Shown here piece after piece: positions 18,135 to 25,921 of a stretch of 51,728 nt of DNA (positions within the stretch are counted from its first letter, which is position 1; each line of letters begins with the position of its first letter). The stretch lies in contig JAFTZC010000025.1 of the NCBI GenBank assembly GCA_017461065.1, positions 1 to 51,728 of the forward strand, written 5' to 3'. Under the pieces are notes generated by a model. It saw only the letters and a list, made by a program, of their open reading frames with translations, had not been told where the DNA came from and made no database searches. A program made the translations under genes and the position numbers. Origin of the DNA: Clostridia bacterium. Lineage in GTDB: Bacteria; Bacillota; Clostridia; Christensenellales; DTU072.

Positions 18135-18295
18135 GTGAAGTTTTTGCTAACGCAAAAGTGAAGTTGCTATGCAGTGAAGTTTGTGCTACGCACAAGTGAA
18201 GTTAAGTTTGCCCACTTTGCCGAAGGCAAAACTTCACTATCCGTAGGATAATTTCACTTACGTAGTAAACTTCACTTGCCCATAAGGGCAAACTT
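18135..18295. repeat. modular array of GTGAAGT heptamers and mini-hairpins
   Basis: GTGAAGT occurs four times in direct orientation (18135, 18158, 18174, 18196). It is then inverted as ACTTCAC (18231, 18269) with an ATTTCAC variant at 18251. The units between are all different short hairpins: TTTTGC/GCAAAA, TGC/GCA, TTGTGC/GCACAA, TTTGCC/GGCAAA, TATCC/GGATA, TTAC/GTAA and TTGCCC/GGGCAA. Most have loops of TAC, TAT, GTA or similar. The whole can fold as a large cruciform with side arms. It contains no open frame. It is probably a dispersed, non-autonomous repeat family. Confidence 0.75.
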
Positions 18296-18299
18296 AGTT

Positions 18300-18330
18300 A
18301 TGCGTGTTCTCCGTTAAGGATAACACGCAT
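18300..18330. repeat. long hairpin bordering the repeat array
   Basis: ATGCGTGTT (18300-18308) pairs with AACACGCAT (18322-18330), and an inner CC/GG pair closes a GTTAA loop. No T-run follows, so it is unlikely to be an intrinsic terminator on its own. Confidence 0.5.
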
Positions 18331-18372
18331 AGGTTATCCTACTTGTTTTTTTGCAAGTTAGGTTTTTCCCTA

Positions 18373-18401
18373 TTGAATATATCACTTTCAAGTGGTATAA
18401 T
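18373..18401 (+). promoter_or_regulatory. promoter for metF-metH operon
   Basis: TTGAAT (18373-18378), a 17-base spacer, and a consensus TATAAT (18396-18401). The start codon of metF is 30 bases further on, leaving no room for a leader riboswitch. Confidence 0.7.
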
Positions 18402-18430
18402 TACTTTTAGACGACCAAGAAGGTAGAATT

Positions 18431-19297
18431 ATGAAAATTATAGATTTACTTACCGAAAATAAGACGACGATTTCGTTCGAGGTTTTTCCACCTAAGACCG
18501 AAACCAATTTTGATAGCGTAAAATCTGCTTGCGAGCAAATCGCGATGCTAAAACCGGCCTTTATGAGTGTAACTTACGGTGCCGGCGGTGGCACTTCCAA
18601 GTACACTCTGGATATAGCAAAGGATATCAAGCATAATTACGGCGTGCCCTCCCTTGCACACTTGACTTGCGTTTCGTCCAGCAAGCAAACCGTTCACGAT
18701 AGGATTAGTGATATAAAGCAAGCGGGTATAACCAACGTTATGGCGCTCCGCGGAGATATACCAAAAGGCCTTGAGAACGCCGATAGGTCTACTTGGGATT
18801 ATCAACACGCCATCGAGCTTATCAGGGAGATAAAAGAAAGTGGTGATTTTTGTGTGGGCGGAGCTTGTTATCCCGAGAAACACCCTGAGAGCGCAACTCA
18901 AGAAGAAGACGTTGCTTTCTTGAAGGAAAAGGTAGATGCAGGTTGTGACTTTTTGACTACGCAAATGTTTTTCGACAATGCGCTTTACTATAACTTCTTG
19001 GAAAAAATAGAGAAAGTGGGCATCTGCGTACCCGTAATGCCGGGCATAATGCCGATAACGAACTTGGTGCAAATAGAGCGTGCAATAACGCTGTCGGGCT
19101 CTTATATTCCAAAGGAATTTTTGACGAAGTTAGAGAGCGTGGATGCAGACTGCGTTAAGGACGTAGGCATCGAATATGCGACCAAGCAAATAATAGACCT
19201 ATTTGAGCAAGGGGTAAAAAACGTACACGTATATTCTATGAATAAGCCCGAAGTAGCACAAAAAATAATGGAAAACCTAAGCGGTATTTTGGGTTAA
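18431..19297 (+). CDS. metF: 5,10-methylenetetrahydrofolate reductase
   Basis: 288 residues, the usual size of a bacterial MetF TIM-barrel flavoprotein. It reduces 5,10-methylene-THF to 5-methyl-THF, the methyl donor for MetH. Family hallmarks are SFEVFPPKTE near the start, FMSVTYGAGG (positioning the active-site Glu/FAD region), HLTCV, ALRGDIPKG, FLTTQMFFDN and VPVMPGIMPI. ATG 18431 has an AGAAGG site. It leads a tight operon with the MetH activation protein and MetH, which fits the folate-to-methionine pathway. Confidence 0.97.
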   Translation: MKIIDLLTENKTTISFEVFPPKTETNFDSVKSACEQIAMLKPAFMSVTYGAGGGTSKYTLDIAKDIKHNYGVPSLAHLTCVSSSKQTVHDRISDIKQAGITNVMALRGDIPKGLENADRSTWDYQHAIELIREIKESGDFCVGGACYPEKHPESATQEEDVAFLKEKVDAGCDFLTTQMFFDNALYYNFLEKIEKVGICVPVMPGIMPITNLVQIERAITLSGSYIPKEFLTKLESVDADCVKDVGIEYATKQIIDLFEQGVKNVHVYSMNKPEVAQKIMENLSGILG

Positions 19298-19298
19298 T

Positions 19299-19949
19299 AT
19301 GGGTATTGCAAAGGTCAAAACTTATCAAACTATTGCTTGGCGTGACGATGAAATTAGGCGTTACGCCGGCATAAAGCAGACGAGTGCGGAAATTGACGCA
19401 TTGATTGCGGAGTGCAAGCAGGAAGGGGAGAAACTACTCGATTACTCTCTGTGTTACCAAGAATTTCCCATTGCTATCGTAGGAGACGACGTCGATTTGT
19501 CATTTGCAAAGGTGACGTCGCGTGACCTTGCAAAAAATTTAAAGGGAGCAAACAGAGTCATCGTATTTGCTTGCACCGTAGGCATTGCGTTTGATAGGCT
19601 GATTGCAAAATACAATAGCGTTGCTCCGGCAAAAGGGCTCGTTATGCACGCAGTCGGGGTGGAGCGCGTAGAGAGCTTGGCCGACCGCTTTAACGCCGAG
19701 CTCAAAGAAAGATTGAAGCTAAAGCCAAGGTTTAGTCCGGGGTATGGCGACTTAGATATATCTTTGCAAAAAGATATAATCGAAGTGCTTAGCGCAACCA
19801 AGAATATAGGGGTTACTCTAAACGAAAATATGATGCTATCACCATCTAAGTCGGTTACCGCGATAATCGGCGTTACGGAAGAGAGGTGTGAAGACAAAGT
19901 AAGCGGTTGCAGCAGTTGTAACCAAAGAGAATGTCAATTTAGGAGATAA
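19299..19949 (+). CDS. stand-alone methionine synthase activation domain protein
   Basis: 216 residues. It corresponds to the C-terminal reactivation (AdoMet-binding) domain of MetH, here a separate gene: VFACTVGIAFDRLI, GLVMHAVGVERVESLADRFN, RFSPGYGDLDISLQ and NENMMLSPSKSVTAIIG match that domain, with the RxSPGYGD AdoMet-binding signature clear. The tail is cysteine-rich (C..C..C....C: CEDKVSGCSSCNQREC), as in many detached versions, and might bind metal. It should reductively re-methylate oxidised cob(II)alamin bound to MetH. It follows metF by one base and precedes a MetH lacking this domain. Confidence 0.92.
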   Translation: MGIAKVKTYQTIAWRDDEIRRYAGIKQTSAEIDALIAECKQEGEKLLDYSLCYQEFPIAIVGDDVDLSFAKVTSRDLAKNLKGANRVIVFACTVGIAFDRLIAKYNSVAPAKGLVMHAVGVERVESLADRFNAELKERLKLKPRFSPGYGDLDISLQKDIIEVLSATKNIGVTLNENMMLSPSKSVTAIIGVTEERCEDKVSGCSSCNQRECQFRR

Positions 19950-19950
19950 A

Positions 19951-22335
19951 ATGGATATACGCACTTATTTAAAAAACAACCTGTTATATCTTGACGGTGG
20001 AATGGGCACTTTGCTACAAGCAAAGGGGCTTAAAGCAGGTGAGCTACCCGAAAGGTGGAATATTACCCACGCAAGCGTTATCAAGGATATTCATAAGGCT
20101 TATTTTGAAAGTGGCTCCAACGTGGTTTCCACCAACACGTTTGGCGCAAACTGCCTCAAATTTGATGAGAGCGAGCTCCGTGAGATTATTTTTAGCGCGG
20201 TAAAAAACGCAAGGCAAGCTGTTTTAGAAGCTAATACCGATAGTCCTAAGTGGGTGGCTCTTGACGTTGGTCCAACGGGTAGAATGCTTGCGCCTTACGG
20301 CGACCTATCCTTTGAAAGGGCAGTTGAAGTTTTTGCTACCACCGTGCGCTTGGGCGTCCAAGCCGGCGTAGACCTAATATTCATCGAAACGATGAGTGAT
20401 AGCTACGAAACCAAAGCGGCTCTCCTTGCTGCAAAGGAAAACTCCACGCTGCCGATTTTTGTGTCCAACGCCTACTCTGCTTCCGGCAAACTTCTAACAG
20501 GCGCTACCCCAAAAGCGATGGTTGCACTTCTTGAAGGAATGGGGGCGGACGCCATTGGCGTAAACTGCTCGTTTGGGCCCAAAGGCCTTGCTCCAATAGT
20601 CAAAGAGTACCTTGAGTATGCAAGCGTTCCCGTTATACTAAAACCAAATGCAGGTCTACCTAACGCCCAGAACGGGGAAACCAAATACGATATTTCACCA
20701 ATCGAGTTCGCTTTGGAGTGCGCGGAACTTGCAAAGCAAGGCGCAAGGGTATTAGGTGGTTGCTGCGGCACTACGCCAAGCTATATAAAAGAGCTTTTTG
20801 AAAGCACTAAGCACGTTACTCCTAAGGGTATTTTAACTAAGGAGCATACGCTCGTCAGCTCCTATTCCGTAGGACTTGAAATAGGCAAGACGCCGCTGAT
20901 TATAGGAGAGCGCATCAACCCGACGGGCAAACCGCGTTTTAGGGAAGCTCTCAAAAACGGAGACGTAAATTATATTCTCAAAGAAGCCGTATCCGAAGAA
21001 GAAAACGGCGCGCATATTCTCGACGTAAACGTGGGGATTCCGGACGTAGACGAAGTGGAAAGATTGGTCCAAGCGGTAAGCAGCATTCAATCGGTTGTAC
21101 CGCTACCGCTACAAATAGATACGTCAAATCCCGTTGCAATGGAAAAGGCACTTAGGATTTACAACGGCAAGGCTATGATTAACTCCGTTAGCGGTAAGGT
21201 TGAGAGTATGGAGAGCATATTCCCGCTCGTCAAAAAGTACGGCGGCGTGGTGGTTGCGCTTACTCTTGACGAAAACGGCATACCGAACAGCGCTGAAGGC
21301 AGAGTGGTTATAGCCCAAAAAATTATTGCCAAGGCAATGGAATACGGAATTGCTAAAAAGGACGTAGTGGTGGACCCGTTGGCACTTACGATTAGTGCGG
21401 ATAAAAACGCAGGGCTTATCACGCTTAAAGCTCTTAAAATGCTAAGCGAAATGGGTATCAATACGGTGCTTGGGGTGTCTAACGTATCTTTCGGTTTGCC
21501 GTGTCGCGATAGCGTAAACAGCACCTTCTTTACGCTTGCGCTCCAAAAAGGACTATCCTTGGGCATAATTAACCCGAGCTCGCGCGAGATGATGAAGGCT
21601 TACTACGCATATAAGGCGATAGGTGGTATGGACGACAATTTTTCGGACTATATCGCGTTTGCAGAGAGCACTCTAAATGAAGTAGGCAAAGTCCAAAAGG
21701 TGGAAAACGTGAGCGGTGCTCAAACCAAAGGTTTGGTAAGCGCCATTATCAAAGGACTCAAGGAGCAAAGCGCCAAGGAAACGGAATTGTTGCTTGGCAA
21801 AAAATCGCCCCTTGAAATTATAAACGACGACGTTATCCCGGCACTTGACAAAGTGGGGGTCGATTACGAGAGTGGCAAGGCGTATCTACCCAATCTCTTG
21901 ATGAGCGCAGAGTGTGCTAAGGTGGCGTTTGAGTTAATTAAGCAAAGGATACCGGCAGGGCAAGCAGAAAAGGGCGTTTTCGTGATTGCTACCGTCAAGG
22001 GTGATATCCACGACATAGGCAAAAACATAGTCAAGCTACTGCTCGAAAACTACGGCTTTAGGGTGGTCGACCTTGGCAAGGACGTAGCTCCCGAAAAGGT
22101 GGTAGAAGCGGTCAAAAAGCATCGCGCTCCGCTATGTGGACTAAGTGCGCTTATGACTACGACCGTGCCGAGTATGGAAGAAACCATAAAACAGTTGCGC
22201 GTAGGTGCACCGTGGTGTAAAATATGCGTAGGTGGAGCCGTTATGAACGGCGAATACGCTAAGAAGATAGGGGCTGATAGATACTGCAAGGACGCTATGG
22301 AGACGGTTAGATATTCTCTAAGCGTAGTGGAGTAG
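19951..22335 (+). CDS. metH: cobalamin-dependent methionine synthase, without activation domain
   Basis: 794 residues, about 400 shorter than full MetH because the activation domain is encoded separately upstream. The homocysteine-binding barrel (1-~300) has its zinc ligands at Cys206 (GVNCSFGP) and Cys271/Cys272 (GGCCGTTP). The pterin-binding barrel starts near 310 (IGERINPTGK, then DVNVGIPDVDE). A helical cap follows (LPNLLMSAECAKVAFELI). The B12 Rossmann domain carries DIHDIGKNIV with Asp685-x-His687-x-x-Gly690, so His687 should be the axial cobalt ligand. It makes methionine from homocysteine and 5-methyl-THF. A GGAGAT site precedes ATG 19951. A cobalamin riboswitch begins just after its stop. 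Confidence 0.96.
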   Translation: MDIRTYLKNNLLYLDGGMGTLLQAKGLKAGELPERWNITHASVIKDIHKAYFESGSNVVSTNTFGANCLKFDESELREIIFSAVKNARQAVLEANTDSPKWVALDVGPTGRMLAPYGDLSFERAVEVFATTVRLGVQAGVDLIFIETMSDSYETKAALLAAKENSTLPIFVSNAYSASGKLLTGATPKAMVALLEGMGADAIGVNCSFGPKGLAPIVKEYLEYASVPVILKPNAGLPNAQNGETKYDISPIEFALECAELAKQGARVLGGCCGTTPSYIKELFESTKHVTPKGILTKEHTLVSSYSVGLEIGKTPLIIGERINPTGKPRFREALKNGDVNYILKEAVSEEENGAHILDVNVGIPDVDEVERLVQAVSSIQSVVPLPLQIDTSNPVAMEKALRIYNGKAMINSVSGKVESMESIFPLVKKYGGVVVALTLDENGIPNSAEGRVVIAQKIIAKAMEYGIAKKDVVVDPLALTISADKNAGLITLKALKMLSEMGINTVLGVSNVSFGLPCRDSVNSTFFTLALQKGLSLGIINPSSREMMKAYYAYKAIGGMDDNFSDYIAFAESTLNEVGKVQKVENVSGAQTKGLVSAIIKGLKEQSAKETELLLGKKSPLEIINDDVIPALDKVGVDYESGKAYLPNLLMSAECAKVAFELIKQRIPAGQAEKGVFVIATVKGDIHDIGKNIVKLLLENYGFRVVDLGKDVAPEKVVEAVKKHRAPLCGLSALMTTTVPSMEETIKQLRVGAPWCKICVGGAVMNGEYAKKIGADRYCKDAMETVRYSLSVVE

Positions 22336-22341
22336 GCTATC

Positions 22342-22460
22342 TCGACAACTTAATATCAGGATGCGACTTGTACTAAGTTACTAAAAGTAGGGGAAGCGCG
22401 GTGGAATTCCGTCACAACAGTCATTACGGTTATAGTCCGATTACCTATCCGTCCGTTGAA
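22342..22460 (+). promoter_or_regulatory. cobalamin riboswitch aptamer
   Basis: The conserved core is present: GGGAAGCGCGGTGGAATTCC (22391-22410), then GTCACAACAGTCATTACGG. The B12-box-like AGTCCGATTACCTATCC (22434-22450) follows, corresponding to the known AGYCMGAYRCC pattern. The AACTTA/TAAGTT pair upstream (22347-22380) forms a peripheral stem. No promoter was found between metH and the aptamer, so the switch may act on transcripts reading through from the met operon. It is followed by a terminator that would shut off the transporter genes when B12 is plentiful. Confidence 0.85.
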
Positions 22461-22517
22461 TGCAGATTATCTTGGGCAGCGAAGAGAAGGGCGTTAAAGT
22501 AGAGATACTTTTCTTTT

Positions 22518-22543
22518 TGCATACCTAAGGGTATGCATTTTTT
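22518..22543 (+). terminator. riboswitch expression-platform terminator
   Basis: TGCATACC and GGTATGCA pair around a TAAG loop and run into six T. It lies between the cobalamin aptamer and the start codon at 22586, where a transcription-attenuating riboswitch places its terminator. Confidence 0.85.
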
Positions 22544-22585
22544 GTTAAATAAATCTAAATCGGGATATACCCAAAAGGAGAACGT

Positions 22586-22981
22586 ATGAAAAAAACACTT
22601 GCAATAGTATTGACTATCGTGCTACTCGTGGGATTGTTTTCACTTGTAGCTTGCACTAAAAACCCAAACGAAGTAGTGCTACAAATTGACAAAAAGTACG
22701 ACCTATCAAGGGGCGATAAGCTCATTGATTATATGGAGTATCTTGACGACAAAGACAAATTGGAGTTTGATGAAGAAAACGGTATGATTGAGTCGATAAA
22801 CGAAGTAGAAAACTCGCTAAATTCCTATTGGATGCTATACACCGACGACCCAAACAACTCCAATAGCGCTTGGGGAACCTACGAGTATAAGGGTAAAACC
22901 TACTATTCGGCAACTCTCGGTGCAACTGCGCTTACGATAAGCCGCGACTACACTTATATTTGGGTATATCAGACCTTCTAA
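22586..22981 (+). CDS. lipoprotein with DUF4430 (transcobalamin-like) domain
   Basis: 131 residues. The lipobox LVAC at residues 20-23 follows a hydrophobic signal, so it is a membrane-anchored extracytoplasmic lipoprotein. The mature part resembles DUF4430, the domain also found at the C-terminus of transcobalamin: KLIDYMEYL, NSYWMLYTDD and TYWSAT-like segments (here KTYYSATLGATALTISRDYT). The cobalamin riboswitch in front and the ECF S-component behind (1-base TAATG overlap) support a role in capturing a corrinoid for uptake. Direct corrinoid binding is inference. AAAGGAG precedes ATG 22586. Confidence 0.82.
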   Translation: MKKTLAIVLTIVLLVGLFSLVACTKNPNEVVLQIDKKYDLSRGDKLIDYMEYLDDKDKLEFDEENGMIESINEVENSLNSYWMLYTDDPNNSNSAWGTYEYKGKTYYSATLGATALTISRDYTYIWVYQTF

Positions 22982-23496
22982 TGAAACGAACCAAGGAACT
23001 TGCAATAATAGGATTATTCGTTGCCCTTCTAATAGGTGGGCAGTTTGCGCTGAGCGCAGTATCGGGCATCGAAGTCGTAACGGTACTGCTGATTAGCTTC
23101 TGCTTTTACTATGGAGTAAGACGGGGAGTGTTGGTAGGAGTAGCGTTTTCGCTACTCAGGTGCTTGGTGTTTGGATTTTTCCCAAGCGTACTGATACTTT
23201 ATTTGGTGTATTATCCTATTTTTGCCGTAGTTTTCGGTTTGGTCGGGCAAAAATTTAACCATACGTTAACCCCCAAGCGCCACGTTTTTTTGGTGGCGCT
23301 CGGAGTGGTGATGGTGGTGCTGTTTACGGCGCTTGATAACGTCGTTACGCCCTTGTACTACGGCTTTAATAAAGACGAAAGCGCAGCTTATGCAGTAGCA
23401 TCACTTAGCACTATGCTCCCACAAATATTATGTAATATTTTGACTCTTTCGGCTTTGCTAAGACCGCTCGTTAAGCTCTATAAAAGGGTGGGTTAG
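22981..23496 (+). CDS. ECF transporter S component, probable cobalamin uptake
   Basis: 171 residues from ATG 22981, which overlaps the preceding stop as TAATG. It has about five to six hydrophobic helices, a short N-terminal KRTKELAIIGLFVALLIGG segment as in ECF S-components, and a loop (DNVVTPLYYGFNKDESAAY) before the last helix. S-components bind a vitamin and dock on a shared energising EcfA/A'/T module, which is absent here and probably encoded elsewhere. Cobalamin or a precursor is the likely cargo from the riboswitch, the DUF4430 partner and the adjacent B12-dependent metH. It converges with the Spo0A-like gene, with stops overlapping by 4 bases. Confidence 0.85.
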   Translation: MKRTKELAIIGLFVALLIGGQFALSAVSGIEVVTVLLISFCFYYGVRRGVLVGVAFSLLRCLVFGFFPSVLILYLVYYPIFAVVFGLVGQKFNHTLTPKRHVFLVALGVVMVVLFTALDNVVTPLYYGFNKDESAAYAVASLSTMLPQILCNILTLSALLRPLVKLYKRVG

Positions 23497-24221
23497 CTGC
23501 ATTCTATCAGCAACTTGTCGCTTACAAGAGCTATCAACTCGCCGTTGGTGGGTTTATCTCCGCGTGAGAATATCTTTATGCCGTAAACGTTGTTTATGTT
23601 TTCGATTTTACCACGCGACCAAGCTACTTCGATTGCGTGTCGTATGGCACGCTCAACCTTGCTTGGTGAAGTGTTAAATCTTTCGGCAACGGCAGGGTAG
23701 AGCATCTTTGTTATATTGTTTATCATACTCGGGTCGCTGACAGCTTGCTTGACGGCTTCCCTTAGAAATTGATAGCCCTTGATGTGTGGCGGAATGCCTG
23801 CCGAAATAAAGATGTTGGCAAGGCGCTCGTCAAGGAGTTTTTCTTTGCCAAGGGTGATTTCAAGGCTATTATCCTTGCGAGAGAGGGGCATAGCAAGGAT
23901 TTTTGAAGCCACGTCGGGGATGTTTTCACTCGTTGAAAAAGTGACGTGGGCAATGCCGTCGTATTTGTCGTATTTATCGGTGATTACGGCGACGATGGGG
24001 CGAGATGACAGTTTCTTTAGGAAGTCCACGAATTCAAAGGGGAAACTTTCACCTTTTACGCCAACGATTACCACTTGGACGATGAGCTTTTCAAGAAGAA
24101 CGGATGCTTCAGTGAAGTCGTGCGCTACGGCACTGAAAGTAAGCTCGTAAGGGCGGACGGAACTCAGCTTCTTAAAAGTATCGTCGTCAAGATTTACGGC
24201 AAGGCAAGATAATTTAATCAT
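23493..24221 (-). CDS. Spo0A-like regulator with degenerate receiver domain
   Basis: 242 residues from ATG 24221, chosen because GGAGG lies just upstream; the frame is open for 14 more codons without an RBS. The C-terminal ~115 residues are a textbook Spo0A DNA-binding domain: GIPPHIKGYQFLREAV, ITKMLYPAVAERFNTSPSKV, and the recognition helix ERAIRHAIEVAWSRG, then KPTNGELIALVSDKL. The N-terminal ~115 residues have an alternating strand/helix receiver-like pattern. They lack the acidic cluster, and no Asp sits in the phospho-acceptor strand (QVVIVGVKGESFPF replaces the usual DVLLLDIIMP). It may therefore act without phosphorylation, or be a paralogue of a true Spo0A. It is monocistronic. Confidence 0.88.
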   Translation of the reverse strand: MIKLSCLAVNLDDDTFKKLSSVRPYELTFSAVAHDFTEASVLLEKLIVQVVIVGVKGESFPFEFVDFLKKLSSRPIVAVITDKYDKYDGIAHVTFSTSENIPDVASKILAMPLSRKDNSLEITLGKEKLLDERLANIFISAGIPPHIKGYQFLREAVKQAVSDPSMINNITKMLYPAVAERFNTSPSKVERAIRHAIEVAWSRGKIENINNVYGIKIFSRGDKPTNGELIALVSDKLLIECS

Positions 24222-24314
24222 ATAATCCTCCAAATTATAAAATTTGTGCATAAAATAATACACTGATAGCCTTCAGTGGTGTTTTATAAAATTTATCTTT
24301 TGGGCAACAAAAAG

Positions 24315-24349
24315 TGACAATATGTATTGAAAACTAATTGATATTGTCA
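24315..24349. repeat. inverted repeat upstream of the Spo0A-like gene
   Basis: TGACAATAT (24315-24323) and ATATTGTCA (24341-24349) are perfect 9-base arms, 17 bases apart. It lies in the ~330-base AT-rich region between the divergent Spo0A-like gene and deoC. It could be an operator or a stem in the minus-strand leader; neither can be decided from the sequence. Confidence 0.5.
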
Positions 24350-24427
24350 TTATAACAAGCAAAAAGATAAATTGCAATAGCATTTTACAAATTCAAAAAT
24401 AATTTTGTACAAAATTCTGTTGAACTA

Positions 24428-24436
24428 TGTCGAAAA
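24428..24436 (+). promoter_or_regulatory. candidate 0A-box
   Basis: TGTCGAAAA matches the TGTCGAA core recognised by Spo0A DNA-binding domains. It lies 54 bases upstream of the deoC -35 element and about 190 bases from the start of the Spo0A-like gene. A single 7-base match in AT-rich DNA can occur by chance. Confidence 0.4.
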
Positions 24437-24489
24437 TTGTAAAAAGGTGTTTTTTTATAAAATCTTACGCCGTTTAAAAATATGCCGTA

Positions 24490-24518
24490 TTGACAATGAA
24501 CCTATAATGATATAAAAT
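24490..24518 (+). promoter_or_regulatory. promoter for deoC-deoD-deoB
   Basis: Consensus TTGACA (24490-24495), 17-base spacer, TAAAAT (24513-24518). Confidence 0.65.
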
Positions 24519-24555
24519 AAATTAGTACAAAAAATCAACTAATATGGAGAATAAT

Positions 24556-25236
24556 ATGGACGTTAATTATATATTGTCAAAATGTGACCACACCTTACTT
24601 GGCGTGACGGCAACCTGGGATGATATCAAAGCAATTTGCGACGACGGTATGAAGTATAAAACGGCATCCGTTTGTATTCCACCGAGCTTTGTAAAGCGTG
24701 CTAAGGAATACGTTGGAGACGCCCTTCAAATTTGCACGGTCATCGGATTCCCCAACGGATATAACACGACGGCAGTCAAGGTATTTGAAACGACCGACGC
24801 AATCCAAAACGGCGCCGACGAAATCGATATGGTAATTCCCGTTGGCGAGCTAAAGGCCGGCAACAACGACTTGGTACTAAACGAGATAAAGGCAATCAAA
24901 AAGGCTTGCGGTGACAAAATCCTAAAGGTTATCATTGAAACCTGCTTGCTAACTGACGACGAAAAAATCACTATGTGCAAGCTCGTAAGCCAAGCAGGCG
25001 CCGACTTTATAAAGACGTCAACCGGGTTCTCAACTGGTGGCGCAACCAGAGAAGACGTCAAGCTATTTAGCGAAAATATCGCACCCGGAGTAAAGATGAA
25101 GGCAGCAGGCGGCATAAGCTCGTTGAAAGATGCCGAAGATTTCATCAACTTGGGTGCAGAAAGACTCGGCACCAGCAGAGTAGTAAAAATTGTAAAAAGC
25201 AACAAGGAGGCAACTAATGGCGACACCACATATTAA
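24556..25236 (+). CDS. deoC: deoxyribose-phosphate aldolase
   Basis: 226 residues from ATG 24556. An ATG at 24544 is also in frame, but GGAGA at 24546-24550 only fits the second one. DeoC cleaves 2-deoxyribose-5-phosphate to acetaldehyde and glyceraldehyde-3-phosphate. The TIM barrel shows CDHTLLG near the start, [20 protein letters not shown], the EIDMVIPVG strand, KVIIETCLL with the Schiff-base partner region, [14 protein letters not shown] containing the catalytic Lys, and KAAGGIS. The end overlaps deoD by 20 bases, indicating translational coupling in a nucleoside salvage operon. Confidence 0.96.
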   Translation: MDVNYILSKCDHTLLGVTATWDDIKAICDDGMKYKTASVCIPPSFVKRAKEYVGDALQICTVIGFPNGYNTTAVKVFETTDAIQNGADEIDMVIPVGELKAGNNDLVLNEIKAIKKACGDKILKVIIETCLLTDDEKITMCKLVSQAGADFIKTSTGFSTGGATREDVKLFSENIAPGVKMKAAGGISSLKDAEDFINLGAERLGTSRVVKIVKSNKEATNGDTTY

Positions 25237-25921
25237 TGCTAAAGAAGGCGATTTTGCAAAAACCGTACTAATGCCCGGCGATCCGCTAAGAGCAAAGTTT
25301 ATTGCCGAAAATTTCCTTGAGAACGCAGTACTCGTCAACAACGTAAGGGGCGTTAACGGATACACCGGCTACTATAAGGGCAAGCGCGTGTCCGTTATGG
25401 CATCGGGAATGGGGCAGCCAAGCATCGGCATATACTCATACGAGCTATACGCATTTTTCGGAGTAGAAAATATCATTCGCGTAGGCAGTTGCGGTTCATT
25501 CCACAAAGACTTGCACGCAAGGGATATAATTTTGGCAATGGGCGCTTGCACCAACGGCAATTACGCATCGCAATATAGGCTCCCCGGCACCTTTAGCCCC
25601 ATAGCAGACTTCGGTTTGTTGTCAAAGGCTGTTGCCGCGTGCGAAGATAAAGGCGTAAACTATATGGTCGGCAACATTTTGTCATCGGACACCTTCTACG
25701 ACGATGCAAATTCGGGAATGGACTGGGCAAAGATGGGCGTTCTTGGCGTTGAGATGGAATCTGCAGCCTTATATTGTAACGCTGCACGTCTTGACAAAAA
25801 GGCGCTTTGCATTTGCACGGTAAGCGATTCGTTCATTTATCCCGAAGAAAACACGACGGCTGAAGAGCGTCAAAACTCATTCACCCAAATGATGGAAATT
25901 GCTTTAGAGATAGCAGAATAA
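25217..25921 (+). CDS. deoD: purine nucleoside phosphorylase, DeoD type
   Basis: 234 residues, the usual DeoD length. It phosphorolyses purine (deoxy)nucleosides to base plus (deoxy)ribose-1-phosphate. Signatures are [20 protein letters not shown] at the start, RVGSCGSFH, the ATP/phosphate-associated [21 protein letters not shown] (base/ribose contact), and TVSDSF with the catalytic Asp near the end. AAGGAGG lies just before ATG 25217, inside the end of deoC. Its product ribose-1-phosphate is the substrate of DeoB, encoded next. Confidence 0.96.
   Translation: MATPHINAKEGDFAKTVLMPGDPLRAKFIAENFLENAVLVNNVRGVNGYTGYYKGKRVSVMASGMGQPSIGIYSYELYAFFGVENIIRVGSCGSFHKDLHARDIILAMGACTNGNYASQYRLPGTFSPIADFGLLSKAVAACEDKGVNYMVGNILSSDTFYDDANSGMDWAKMGVLGVEMESAALYCNAARLDKKALCICTVSDSFIYPEENTTAEERQNSFTQMMEIALEIAE

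Noticed and set aside
18135-18295. CRISPR array
   Set aside because: The repeated unit is only seven bases, intervals are 16-35 bases, the intervals are self-complementary and the orientation flips; no cas genes are nearby.
18341-18358. ACTTG/CAAGT hairpin as a terminator upstream of metF
   Set aside because: The T-run is in the loop, not after the stem, and the stem is only 5 bp.
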